Notes under the pieces: generated by a model | Database searches by the model: none | What the model saw: the letters and a program-made list of their open reading frames with translations, nothing else | Told to the model about the DNA's origin: nothing | In this document: positions 1 to 7,467 of the stretch, one piece after another | How the letters are laid out: every line of letters begins with the position of its first letter | Position numbering within the stretch: position 1 is the first letter of the stretch | NCBI GenBank assembly: GCA_902496125.1 | Contig: CABUZU010000069.1 | Span: forward strand, 1-10,514 | Direction: 5' to 3' | DNA: 10,514 nucleotides | Origin: an uncultured Lachnospiraceae bacterium | GTDB taxonomy: Bacteria > Bacillota > Clostridia > Lachnospirales > Lachnospiraceae | Translations under genes and position numbers: made by a program

Positions 1-1
1 A

Positions 2-769
2 GAAGAAACAAGTACAGGTGTAAAAGAATTTTATGCTGGATGTGAAACAGTAGTGGACATGGCTAAGAAAGCTGCTGAAATGCCAGGTGCAGATTTCATC
101 TGTATTAGATTTAAGAGTGCTGACCCTAATGGACAGGATGCTCCTATCGAACAATGTGCAGAATTAGCTAAAGCTGTTGCTGACGCAGTAGATGTACCTT
201 TAGCTTTCATGGGTTGCCAGAATGATGAAAAAGATGCTGACCTTTTAGTTAAGGTTGCTGAAGCTGTAGAAGGAAAGAATGTACTTATCCTTTCTGCAAA
301 AGAAGCTAACTACAAGACAATTGGTATGTCTGCAGTTCAGGCTTATCATCACAAAGTTGCTGCTGAATCAGCAGTAGATATCAACCTTGCAAAACAGGTT
401 AACGTATTAATGAGCCAGTTAGGTGTTGCTTCTGACAGCATTTGTATGCATGTAGGTACAGCTGCTGCTGGTTATGGTTACGAATATGTTGCAACTACCA
501 TGGATAGAACAAAAGCTGCTGCTCTTGCACAGAACGATAATATGCTTCAGATGCCATTTGTTACACCTGTTTCAACTGAAACATATAACTGCAAAGAATG
601 TATAGCTTCTGAAGAAGACTTCCCAGAATGGGGATCTCGTGAAACTAGAATTATTGATATGGAAGTTGTTACAGCTGCTGCTGATATCGCTTCTGGTTCC
701 AATGCTGTTATTTTAAAGAACCCCGTATCTGTTGCAACTATCAAAAAAATGATTGACGAATTAATGTAA
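2..769 (+). CDS. acsD: Corrinoid iron-sulfur protein small subunit (AcsD), 5'-truncated by the window edge
   Basis: Small (beta) subunit of the corrinoid iron-sulfur protein (CFeSP), the cytoplasmic methyl carrier between methyltetrahydrofolate and acetyl-CoA synthase. The frame is open to the left edge with no stop, so the Met at 53 is internal. About 255 codons are visible. Against the usual 310-323 residues of the family, roughly 60-70 N-terminal residues lie outside. Family-like segments are GADFICIRFKSADPNG, VPLAFMGCQNDEKDADLL, DINLAKQVNVLMSQLG, MLQMPFVTPVSTETYN and the C-terminal PVSVATIKKMIDELM. The fold is a TIM barrel that pairs with AcsC and helps enclose the cobalamin. The next gene, acsC, starts 23 bp downstream with its own ribosome binding site, the normal co-transcribed arrangement. 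Identification rests on family resemblance along the whole visible length and on the neighbours. Confidence 0.95.
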   Translation, partial: EETSTGVKEFYAGCETVVDMAKKAAEMPGADFICIRFKSADPNGQDAPIEQCAELAKAVADAVDVPLAFMGCQNDEKDADLLVKVAEAVEGKNVLILSAKEANYKTIGMSAVQAYHHKVAAESAVDINLAKQVNVLMSQLGVASDSICMHVGTAAAGYGYEYVATTMDRTKAAALAQNDNMLQMPFVTPVSTETYNCKECIASEEDFPEWGSRETRIIDMEVVTAAADIASGSNAVILKNPVSVATIKKMIDELM

Positions 770-775
770 TTGTAC

Positions 776-783
776 GGAAGGAG
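776..783 (+). promoter_or_regulatory. Ribosome binding site of acsC
   Basis: GGAAGGAG lies 9 nt before the ATG at 793, in the 23-bp gap after acsD. It supports that start and indicates independent translation initiation within one transcript. Confidence 0.8.
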
Positions 784-792
784 ATTAGAATC

Positions 793-2121
793 ATGGCATT
801 AACTGGTATTCAGATTTTTAAATTAACACCTAAGAAAAACTGTAAGGAGTGTGGTAGTCCTACATGTATGGCTTTCTCTATGAAAGTTGCTTCTGGCGCT
901 GTTCCTGTAGAAAAATGCCCATATATGTCTGACGAAGCTATGGCTCAGTTATCTGAAGCTACAGCACCTCCAATGAAGAGCATTACCATTGGTACTGGCG
1001 ATGCAGAACATAAACTTGGCGGAGAAACTGTTCTTTTCAGACATGAAAAAACTCTTGTTAGCAAGAACCTTTTCGCTGTTACTGTAACTGCTGAAAATGC
1101 AGACGCTAAATTAGCTGAAATTCCTAAAGTTGATTATGACCGTATCGGTGAAAGAATGTACGTTGAATTAGTTAACGTTAAATACACTGGTGAAGGTGCA
1201 GATGCTTATGCTGAATTAGTTAAAAAAGCAATGGGTATCGGAAGAACTTTAGTTTTACAGTGTGCAGATGCTGACGCTGCAAAAGCTGCTTTAGCTGTAT
1301 CTAAAGATGCAAAACCTATCTTAAACGGTGCAAATCCTGCAAACGCTACTGAAATGAGCACAATCGCTACAGAAGCTGGTGTTACATTAGGTGTAACTGC
1401 AGATGATTTAAATGCATTATATGATACTGTTGCTGCATTAGAAAAAGCTGGCAACAAGAATTTAGTATTAGATTGCGGTAATAAATCTATTAAAGATGTA
1501 TTCGCAAATGCTGTACAGATTCGTAGAGCTGCTCTTAAAGATGAAAATAGAACCTTTGGTTATCCTTCAATCGTTAACTTATCAGAAGTAGCTCCTGGAG
1601 ATCAGGCTTTACAGGCTGCATTAGCTGCTGTATTTACATTAAAATATGGTTCAATCATCGTTATGGATGAAATGAATTATGCACAGGCACTTGCTTTATA
1701 TGGTTTACGTCAGAACATTTACACCGATCCTCAGAAGCCAATGAAAGTTGCTCCTGGAATCTATCCATTAAATGGCGCTGATGAAAACTCTGTATGCGTA
1801 ACAACTGTAGACTTCGCTCTTACATATTTCGTTGTATCTGGCGAATTAGAGCGTTCAGGTGTACCTTGTAACTTATTAATCTCTGATGCAGGCGGAATGT
1901 CTGTATTAACTGCTTGGGCTGCTGGTAAATTATCTGCAGGTACTATTTCTACATTTATCAATGAAGAAGTAGCAGATAAGATCAAGAACAGAACATTAAT
2001 CATCCCTGGTAAAGTAGCTATCTTAAAAGGTGAATTAGATGCTAAATTACCTGATTGGAATGTAGTAGTTGGTACTCAGGAAGCTGTTCAGATTGTTAAG
2101 TTTATGAAAGATTACGCTTAA
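793..2121 (+). CDS. acsC: Corrinoid iron-sulfur protein large subunit (AcsC)
   Basis: Large (gamma) subunit of the CFeSP. It holds the [4Fe-4S] cluster that passes electrons to cobalt and most of the cobalamin site. The 442 residues match the family length (about 445). The N-terminal cluster ligands are C17, C20, C25 and C42 (pattern CKEC-GSPTC, then KCPY), spaced as in the Moorella protein. A TIM-barrel domain covers roughly residues 60-315. The C-terminal B12-binding Rossmann-like domain spans about 325-442 and includes SDAGGMS at 364-370 and VVGTQEA at 425-431. The gene sits between acsD and acsE, its usual partners. In the cycle the cobalt takes a methyl group from AcsE, gives it to AcsB, and is rescued by AcsV after oxidation. 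Start choice is supported by a GGAAGGAG site and by the conserved N-terminus MALTGIQIFKLTPKKNC. Confidence 0.98.
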   Translation: MALTGIQIFKLTPKKNCKECGSPTCMAFSMKVASGAVPVEKCPYMSDEAMAQLSEATAPPMKSITIGTGDAEHKLGGETVLFRHEKTLVSKNLFAVTVTAENADAKLAEIPKVDYDRIGERMYVELVNVKYTGEGADAYAELVKKAMGIGRTLVLQCADADAAKAALAVSKDAKPILNGANPANATEMSTIATEAGVTLGVTADDLNALYDTVAALEKAGNKNLVLDCGNKSIKDVFANAVQIRRAALKDENRTFGYPSIVNLSEVAPGDQALQAALAAVFTLKYGSIIVMDEMNYAQALALYGLRQNIYTDPQKPMKVAPGIYPLNGADENSVCVTTVDFALTYFVVSGELERSGVPCNLLISDAGGMSVLTAWAAGKLSAGTISTFINEEVADKIKNRTLIIPGKVAILKGELDAKLPDWNVVVGTQEAVQIVKFMKDYA

Positions 2122-2148
2122 TTAATAACGAACTTATAGAGGATCAAT

Positions 2149-2190
2149 CTTTTGCCGCTCTGCTTATGGGATTAAGCAGGGTGGTGAAAG
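2149..2190 (+). other. Long RNA stem-loop in the acsC-acsE spacer
   Basis: Positions 2149-2166 pair without interruption with 2173-2190, giving an 18-bp stem with a 6-nt loop TGGGAT. The inner seven pairs are perfect Watson-Crick (CTGCTTA with TAAGCAG). The outer eleven include four G-U wobbles (2159/2180, 2157/2182, 2154/2185, 2153/2186). Wobbles become A-C mismatches on the other strand, so the structure is best formed by the plus-strand transcript, the same strand as the acs genes. No T-run follows (TGTTCTTAG), so it is not a standard terminator. An RNA processing or stability element between acsC and acsE is a reasonable inference, but the function is unknown. Confidence 0.75.
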
Positions 2191-2210
2191 TGTTCTTAGA
2201 AATAAATAAA

Positions 2211-2225
2211 CGGGTCTTATATCCG
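2211..2225 (+). other. Small hairpin upstream of acsE
   Basis: CGGGT (2211-2215) pairs with ATCCG (2221-2225) around a 5-nt loop CTTAT, with one G-U pair. It lies 20 nt after the larger stem-loop and about 20 nt before the acsE ribosome binding site. It is short and could be chance; its position beside the long hairpin is the only reason to list it. Confidence 0.35.
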
Positions 2226-2245
2226 AATAAAAATATATAAAAGAA

Positions 2246-2252
2246 AAGGAGA
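2246..2252 (+). promoter_or_regulatory. Ribosome binding site of acsE
   Basis: AAGGAGA ends 7-8 nt before the ATG at 2260. The strong match and spacing fix the acsE start. Confidence 0.8.
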
Positions 2253-2259
2253 CAACCTT

Positions 2260-3045
2260 ATGTCAAGATTTGTAGTTATTGGTGAAAGAATTCACTGTAT
2301 CTCCCCTGTTATTCGTAAAGCTATGGATGAAATGAATCCAGAACCAATTTTAAAGAGATGTAAAGAACAGTTAGATGCTGGTGCTACATACATCGATGTT
2401 AATATTGGACCTGCTGAAGGTAACGGACCTGAATTAATGAAATGGGCTGTTCAGTTATTACAGAGCAATTTTGACAATGTTCCTTTAGCATTAGATACAG
2501 CTAACATGGCAGCTATCGAAGCTGGTATTACTGTATACAATGATGAAAAAGGTAGACCAATCGTTAACTCAGCAGATGCTGGTGACAGATTAAAATATCT
2601 TGATTTAGCAGCAGCTAATGGTGCTCTTTGTATTTGCCTTTGCTCTAAAGGTGCTGTACCTGGAAGCTATGATGAAATCATGGGATTCTGCCAGGAATTA
2701 TTAGAGCATGGTATGATGTTAGGTATGGAACCTACAGATATGTGGATGGATCCTTTATTCTTAGTTGCTAAGGGTATGCAGGACAAACAGCAGCAGATCT
2801 TAGATGCTATCCGTGGATTCTCAGAAATGGGACTTTTATCTACTGGTGGTTTATCAAATGTATCCAATGGTATGCCTAAAGAATTAAGACCTATTATGGA
2901 TTCTGCTATGGTTTCTATGAGTATGGCTAATGGTTTAACTTCCGCTATCGTAAATCCTTGTGATCAGAGATTAATGGAATCTATTAAATCTTGCGATATC
3001 TTAAAAGACAACTACATGTATGCAGATTCTTATCTAGATCTGTAA
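2260..3045 (+). CDS. acsE: Methyltetrahydrofolate:corrinoid iron-sulfur protein methyltransferase (AcsE)
   Basis: Transfers the methyl group of 5-methyltetrahydrofolate to Co(I) of the CFeSP, linking the folate (methyl) branch to acetyl-CoA synthesis. The 261 residues are equal in length to the Moorella enzyme (262) and form a single pterin-binding TIM barrel. Visible landmarks are VIGERI at 6-11, the pterin-site aspartate in LALDT (D79), asparagine in IVNSAD (N103), aspartate in MDPL (D164), and the GLSNVSNG segment. N200 in that segment corresponds to the catalytically important Asn199 of Moorella AcsE. The gene follows acsC after an unusually structured 138-bp spacer and is closed by a strong terminator 62 bp downstream, so it appears to be the last gene of the acsD-acsC-acsE transcript. 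The start is set by the AAGGAGA site. Substrate (methyl-THF to CFeSP) is clear from context, whereas related MtrH/MtgB-type enzymes serve other corrinoid proteins. Confidence 0.96.
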   Translation: MSRFVVIGERIHCISPVIRKAMDEMNPEPILKRCKEQLDAGATYIDVNIGPAEGNGPELMKWAVQLLQSNFDNVPLALDTANMAAIEAGITVYNDEKGRPIVNSADAGDRLKYLDLAAANGALCICLCSKGAVPGSYDEIMGFCQELLEHGMMLGMEPTDMWMDPLFLVAKGMQDKQQQILDAIRGFSEMGLLSTGGLSNVSNGMPKELRPIMDSAMVSMSMANGLTSAIVNPCDQRLMESIKSCDILKDNYMYADSYLDL

Positions 3046-3106
3046 TTAGGAGTTTTTAGTAAGATTATTTTAAAGTAAATTAGTATTTTGTGCTCAAGCG
3101 ATAGAT

Positions 3107-3136
3107 AAAACCCACTGCTAAAAGCAGTGGGTTTTT
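3107..3136 (+). terminator. Intrinsic terminator after acsE
   Basis: A perfect 12-bp stem (3107-3118 with 3124-3135; core CCCACTGC/GCAGTGGG) encloses a 5-nt loop TAAAA and runs into TTTTT. It should end the acsDCE transcript. The A-rich left flank would also give a T-run on the minus strand, but no minus-strand gene ends here. Confidence 0.93.
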
Positions 3137-3177
3137 ATATTTATACAAAGTTATTGTATGTATTTTACAAAAAATAG

Positions 3178-3206
3178 TTTACAATATCCAATTAATTTGT
3201 TAAAAT
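3178..3206 (+). promoter_or_regulatory. Sigma-A-type promoter of acsB-acsV
   Basis: -35 TTTACA at 3178-3183, a 17-bp spacer, and -10 TAAAAT at 3201-3206 preceded by an extended-10 TG at 3198-3199. It begins 42 bp after the acsE terminator and predicts a start near 3213 and a leader of about 70 nt before acsB. Each element matches the vegetative consensus at five of six (-35) or five of six (-10) positions. No operator could be identified with confidence. Confidence 0.75.
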
Positions 3207-3273
3207 AACTAATAGAGTAACTTAGAAGAAATTGAACGGTTAGACAATAACGGTAGAAATAGACGTTAAAATT

Positions 3274-3279
3274 AGGAGG
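3274..3279 (+). promoter_or_regulatory. Ribosome binding site that decides the acsB start
   Basis: AGGAGG is followed by CTA and then two consecutive ATG codons at 3283 and 3286. Only 3 nt separate it from the first ATG but 6 nt from the second, so 3286 is the better start. The difference is one residue. Confidence 0.75.
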
Positions 3280-3285
3280 CTAATG

Positions 3286-5427
3286 ATGAGTGTATTAACA
3301 GATTTAATTTATGCAGGTTCAAATGCAGTAGAAGGTCTTACAGAAGGAGCTGTAAATGATGCGATTGCTAAATATGGAGAAGAACAAGCAATTGCATTTC
3401 CTGATACCGCTTATTTTTTGCCTACAATTTATGCAGCAACAGGGGTTAAGGTAAAAACATTAGGTGATTTAGTTGGATGCATTTCAGTTATGAAGAGTCT
3501 AATTACCAATGAAGATGATTTAGGAAAGGCACTTAATGCAGGTCTTGCAACTGCTGTAGGTGCAGAAATTATTGAAGCATTAAAGTATGTAAACAGTGAA
3601 GGTGCAGACCCTTATGCCGATGAAAAAGGAATTGGTTTTGTTTCCGATCCAATTATTCGTTCTTTAGGTGTACCGTTAGTAACCGGTGATATTCCAGGTG
3701 TGGCAGTAGTTCTTGGTAAAGCAGAAGATCCAGCTGATGCAGTAAAGATTGTTAAAGATTACCAGAGTAAAGGTATTATGACATTCTTAGTAGGTGATGT
3801 GATTGACCAAGTTATTGATGGTGGCGTTAAGACAGGATTGGAGCTTCGTGTTATTCCATTAGGACATGATGTAACAGCAGTAACTCATGTAGTAACAGTA
3901 GCCATTCGTGCTGCTTTAATCTTTGGTAGCATTCAGCCAGGCGATTTAGCAGGACTTTTAGCTTATACAAAAGATAGAGTACCAGCCTTTGTTAATACAT
4001 TTGGTGCATTAAATGAAGTAGTAGTATCTGCTGGCGCTGGGGCAATTGCACTTGGATTCCCAGTTGTTGCTGATGTTGATTTAGCAGAAAATCAAGTAGA
4101 GGGTGCTTTAGTTTCTGTTTTAGATCATGCTGAAACAGTAAAGAAATCTTTAGAACTGCGTAACATTAAGATTAAAGTAACAGAGATTCCAATTCCAGTT
4201 GCTTTTGCCGCAGCTTTTGAAGGTGAAATTATTCGTAGAAGTGATATGTATGCAGAGTTTAGTTCGCATAAGAATACCACTTGTGAAGTTGTATTAAAAC
4301 GTGAAATGGATGACGTAGAAGATAAGAAATTAGTACTTGTAGGACCTGATATTGATGAATTACCAGCTCCTGTAGAACTTCCATTATCTTGTGTAGTAGA
4401 AGTTGCTGGTGCTAAGATGCAAGAAGACTTTGAATCTGTTATCGAACGTAAAATACATACTTGGTATAACTACATGGAAGGTGTTATGCATACAGGTCAG
4501 AGAAATCAATTCCGTATTCGTATTAGTAAAGTTGCTTACGAAGAAGGCTTACGTCTAAAAGACTTCATGGAAGTACTTTACGATATGATTATGAATGATT
4601 TTGATACGGTTGTAGATCGTTGTCAAATCACGATGTATACAGACGTAGATAAAGCAAAAGAAATCTTAGATACCGTTGCTATGCCTAAATATGATGCAAG
4701 AGATGAAAGACTAGAATCTTTGAGTGATGAAAGCGTAGACCAGTTCTATACCTGTATTCTTTGTCAGTCTTTTGCACCAGCTCATTGCTGCGTTGTAACT
4801 CCTGAAAGACTTGGACTTTGTGGTGCAGTTTCATGGTTAGATGCAAAAGCAACAAAAGAATTAGACCCTACTGGACCTTGTCAGCCTATTAGTAAAGAAG
4901 GATGTACTGACCCTGTTAAGGGTATTTATCCTGATGCTGACCGTATGGTTATGGAAGCAACTCATGGTGCATTAGAGCATGTTACATTGTACTCTATTAT
5001 GGAAGATCCAATGACAAGTTGTGGTTGTTTTGAATGTATCTGTGGTATTATGCCAGAAGCAAATGGTGTAGTAATTTGTAACCGTGAATTTAAGGGAATG
5101 ACTCCTACTGGTATGACATTTGGTGAATTAGCATCTATGACCGGTGGTGGTGTTCAGACACCTGGTTTCATGGGACATGGTAGACACTTTATTTCTTCTA
5201 AGAAATTTATTAGTGCAGAAGGTGGCGTTGCAAGAATTGTATGGATGCCTAAGGAATTAAAAGACGATGTAGCTCCTCGTTTAAATAAGACTGCAAAAGA
5301 ACTATTAGGAATTGATAACTTCACAGATATGATTTGTGATGAAACAATTGCTGTTGAATCCGAAGCAGTAGTAGAATTCTTAACAGAGAAAGGTCATCCA
5401 GCACTTACATTAGATCCTATTATGTAA
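3286..5427 (+). CDS. acsB: Acetyl-CoA synthase (CODH/ACS alpha subunit, AcsB)
   Basis: Catalyses condensation of CO, the CFeSP-bound methyl group and CoA to acetyl-CoA; forms a complex with CO dehydrogenase in the cytoplasm. Counting from the ATG at 3283 the protein has 714 residues, close to Moorella AcsB (729), so the CODH-binding N-terminal domain that archaeal homologues lack is present. The A-cluster is complete: cubane ligands C491, C494, C503 and C513 (TCILCQSFAP, CCVVTPERLGLC), with C494 also bridging, and the dinickel ligands C580 and C582 in the CGC motif (TSCGCFE). The constant offset of 15 from the Moorella positions shows colinearity. F497 matches the gating phenylalanine near the nickel site. 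The C-terminus KGHPALTLDPIM is characteristic. Two cysteines just after CGC (C585, C587) are absent from the Moorella enzyme. The gene has its own promoter and is followed by acsV after 51 bp. Confidence 0.98.
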   Translation: MSVLTDLIYAGSNAVEGLTEGAVNDAIAKYGEEQAIAFPDTAYFLPTIYAATGVKVKTLGDLVGCISVMKSLITNEDDLGKALNAGLATAVGAEIIEALKYVNSEGADPYADEKGIGFVSDPIIRSLGVPLVTGDIPGVAVVLGKAEDPADAVKIVKDYQSKGIMTFLVGDVIDQVIDGGVKTGLELRVIPLGHDVTAVTHVVTVAIRAALIFGSIQPGDLAGLLAYTKDRVPAFVNTFGALNEVVVSAGAGAIALGFPVVADVDLAENQVEGALVSVLDHAETVKKSLELRNIKIKVTEIPIPVAFAAAFEGEIIRRSDMYAEFSSHKNTTCEVVLKREMDDVEDKKLVLVGPDIDELPAPVELPLSCVVEVAGAKMQEDFESVIERKIHTWYNYMEGVMHTGQRNQFRIRISKVAYEEGLRLKDFMEVLYDMIMNDFDTVVDRCQITMYTDVDKAKEILDTVAMPKYDARDERLESLSDESVDQFYTCILCQSFAPAHCCVVTPERLGLCGAVSWLDAKATKELDPTGPCQPISKEGCTDPVKGIYPDADRMVMEATHGALEHVTLYSIMEDPMTSCGCFECICGIMPEANGVVICNREFKGMTPTGMTFGELASMTGGGVQTPGFMGHGRHFISSKKFISAEGGVARIVWMPKELKDDVAPRLNKTAKELLGIDNFTDMICDETIAVESEAVVEFLTEKGHPALTLDPIM

Positions 5428-5467
5428 GAAGAAAAAGAAAACGGTATTGCCCCCTGTGGCACACATT

Positions 5468-5472
5468 GGAGG
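5468..5472 (+). promoter_or_regulatory. Ribosome binding site of acsV
   Basis: GGAGG ends 6 nt before the ATG at 5479, supporting that start and translation from the acsB transcript. Confidence 0.8.
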
Positions 5473-5478
5473 TTAAAA

Positions 5479-7401
5479 ATGATAAAAGTCACATTTAAAT
5501 TTGATGCAAGTGAAGATGTAGTAGCTCATGCTACCGAAGGTGAAAAATTATTAGATATTGCACGTAGATCAAATGTAGCAATTGATGCTCCTTGTTCAGG
5601 TAATGTAGCATGTGGTAAATGTAAGGTTAAATTATTATCTGGCGAATTAGATTCGAAACAGACACATCATATTACAGATGAAGAATATCAAGCAGGTTGG
5701 AGACTTGCTTGTGCAAGTAAGGTTATTGGTGATGTAGAAATTGGTGTACCTGATATTGCATCTGCATATAAGAGTCGTATGAAGGTAGCAGACTTAAGTT
5801 CACCAGAAGAAATTGCAATCTTTGAGAAGATTAAATCAGACATCGAAGGAACCGGCATTGAATTAGTTAATGATATGGATATGGTTGAGATTACAATGGA
5901 TGCTCCAACATTAGATGATACAATGCCTGATAATGAAAGATTAACTTGGGCAATCCAGTCTAAGCTTGATGTACAGCAGGTTGTTCTTCCTTATTTTGTT
6001 ATTAAAAAATTACCAGATGTACTTAGGGAAAGTAAATTTCATGTAAAAGTAGTTTATAAAACAACTGGATATGGTGCATATGTATACGATGTTGTTAATG
6101 CTAGTGAAGACTTAAAGGTTGTTGGTATGGCAATTGATATCGGTACTACCAGTGTTACAGCTGTTTTAGTAGACTTAAAGACTGAAGAAATTTTAGCAAA
6201 AGCTTCTTCAGGAAATGGTCAGATTCGTTTTGGTGCCGATGTTATCAACCGTATTGTAGAACAGACCAAAGATGGTGGCGTTGAGAGATTACAAAAAGCA
6301 ATTATTGATGAAACCATTAACCCAATGATTCACAATATGTGTAAATCTGCGAACATTCCTAGTGAACGTATTTATCGTATGAGCTTAGCATCAAATAGTA
6401 CAATGAATCACTTATTTGCAGGAGTTAATGCGGATCCACTTCGTATGGAACCATATATTCCAACCTTCTTTAAATTACCCGATATTACAGCTGGTGAATT
6501 AAAAGTAGAAATTAATCCAAATGCAACGATTATTTTTGCACCAAATATTGGTAGTTATGTAGGTGGAGATATTACAGCTGGTACTTTAGCTAGTTTAGTA
6601 TGGAATAGTGAAGAGTTCTCTGTATTTATCGACTTAGGTACCAATGGTGAAATCGTATTTGGTAACTCAGATTTCTTAATGAGTTGTGCTTGCTCCGCTG
6701 GTCCTGCTTTTGAAGGTGGAGATATTAGTTGTGGTATGCGTGCTACAGATGGAGCGATTGATGCACTTACAATTGATGAAGAAACAATGGAACCTACACT
6801 TTCTATCATTGGTGATGAAGGACAAAAGCCGGTAGGTCTTTGTGGTTCTGGTATTATTGATACGATTTCTGAATTATTCCGTTGTAAGATTATCAATGCA
6901 AAAGGACAAATAGTAAGAGAAGGTAAACGTGTTAAAACAGATCCTTATGGAATTAAGAGCTATGTACTTGCATTCAAAGAAGATGCTGGTTCTGTAAATG
7001 ATGTAGAAATTACAGAAGTTGATGTTGATAGCTTTATTCGTGCGAAGGGTGCAATCTTCTCAGGTATTAATACATTAGTTGAGTCTTTAGGATTCGATAT
7101 GTCTATTGTGGATAATGTATATGTAGCTGGTGGTATCGGTAGTGGTATCAATATGGCAAATGCTGTAAGAATCGGTATGCTTCCAGATATTCCATTAGAG
7201 AAATATAAATACATTGGTAACTCTTCACTTGCAGGTGCTTATGCAATGTTAATTTCTAATCAGGCAGAGGCAAAGGTTAGTGAATTAGCATCAAGTATGA
7301 CTTACTTAGAACTTAGTACACATCCAGGCTATATGGATGCTTTTGTGGCAGCTTGCTTTATTCCACATACAGATGCAAGTTTATTCCCATCTTTTAGTTA
7401 A
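5479..7401 (+). CDS. acsV: Reductive activator of the corrinoid iron-sulfur protein (AcsV/RACo), 2Fe-2S ferredoxin plus ASKHA ATPase
   Basis: ATP-dependent activase that reduces inactive Co(II) CFeSP to Co(I), letting AcsC/AcsD re-enter the methyl-transfer cycle. The 640 residues match the family (about 630). The N-terminal [2Fe-2S] ferredoxin domain (about 1-95) has cysteine ligands C39, C45, C48 and C78 (APCSGNVACGKCKV, then LACAS). A linker and middle domain follow (about 95-210). The C-terminal ASKHA (actin-like ATPase, DUF4445) domain starts near 213. It shows phosphate loop 1 AIDIGTTS (218-225), phosphate loop 2 FIDLGTNGE (383-391), SAGPAFEGG (406-414), the GLCGSG nucleotide loop (453-458) and VAGGIGSG (549-556). 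The C-terminus (ACFIPHTDASLFP) looks AcsV-specific and differs from the second activase in this window. It lies 51 bp after acsB and is closed by a strong terminator, so acsB and acsV form one transcription unit. Confidence 0.95.
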   Translation: MIKVTFKFDASEDVVAHATEGEKLLDIARRSNVAIDAPCSGNVACGKCKVKLLSGELDSKQTHHITDEEYQAGWRLACASKVIGDVEIGVPDIASAYKSRMKVADLSSPEEIAIFEKIKSDIEGTGIELVNDMDMVEITMDAPTLDDTMPDNERLTWAIQSKLDVQQVVLPYFVIKKLPDVLRESKFHVKVVYKTTGYGAYVYDVVNASEDLKVVGMAIDIGTTSVTAVLVDLKTEEILAKASSGNGQIRFGADVINRIVEQTKDGGVERLQKAIIDETINPMIHNMCKSANIPSERIYRMSLASNSTMNHLFAGVNADPLRMEPYIPTFFKLPDITAGELKVEINPNATIIFAPNIGSYVGGDITAGTLASLVWNSEEFSVFIDLGTNGEIVFGNSDFLMSCACSAGPAFEGGDISCGMRATDGAIDALTIDEETMEPTLSIIGDEGQKPVGLCGSGIIDTISELFRCKIINAKGQIVREGKRVKTDPYGIKSYVLAFKEDAGSVNDVEITEVDVDSFIRAKGAIFSGINTLVESLGFDMSIVDNVYVAGGIGSGINMANAVRIGMLPDIPLEKYKYIGNSSLAGAYAMLISNQAEAKVSELASSMTYLELSTHPGYMDAFVAACFIPHTDASLFPSFS

Positions 7402-7420
7402 GGGAAAATAAAAAATAAAT

Positions 7421-7450
7421 AAAAGGGGTTATTGGTATAACCCCTTTTTT
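7421..7450 (+). terminator. Intrinsic terminator between acsV and the DUF3786 gene
   Basis: A perfect 12-bp stem (7421-7432 with 7437-7448, AAAAGGGGTTAT with its complement) has a 4-nt loop TGGT and ends in six T residues. It follows the acsV stop by 19 bp and ends only 17 bp before the next ATG on the same strand. Confidence 0.93.
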
Positions 7451-7457
7451 AGGAAAA

Positions 7458-7462
7458 GAGGA
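7458..7462 (+). promoter_or_regulatory. Ribosome binding site of the DUF3786 gene
   Basis: GAGGA lies about 5 nt before the ATG at 7468 and 8 nt after the terminator T-run, so translation signals are intact although transcription must pass the terminator. Confidence 0.7.
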
Positions 7463-7467
7463 CAACT

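Noticed and set aside
53..769. ATG at 53 as the true start of acsD
   Set aside because: The frame stays open to the window edge with sense codons that fit the protein, no ribosome binding site precedes it, and the resulting 238 residues would be well short of the family.
2149..2200. acsC-acsE hairpin as a rho-independent terminator
   Set aside because: The stem is strong but the following bases are TGTTCTTAG, not a T-run, and the downstream acsE belongs functionally with acsD and acsC.
3046..3060. AGGAG directly after acsE as a ribosome binding site for a small gene
   Set aside because: No ATG, GTG or TTG lies at suitable spacing, and the frames that follow close quickly before the terminator.
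3207..3282. Cobalamin riboswitch in the acsB leader
   Set aside because: The predicted leader is only about 70 nt, too short for a B12 aptamer, and no B12-box-like conserved core was recognised.
6555..6896. 113-residue minus-strand open frame inside acsV
   Set aside because: It lies wholly antisense to the conserved ATPase domain of acsV, has no ribosome binding site, and its low-complexity Ser/Ile/Pro composition is what an antisense frame of this codon usage gives.
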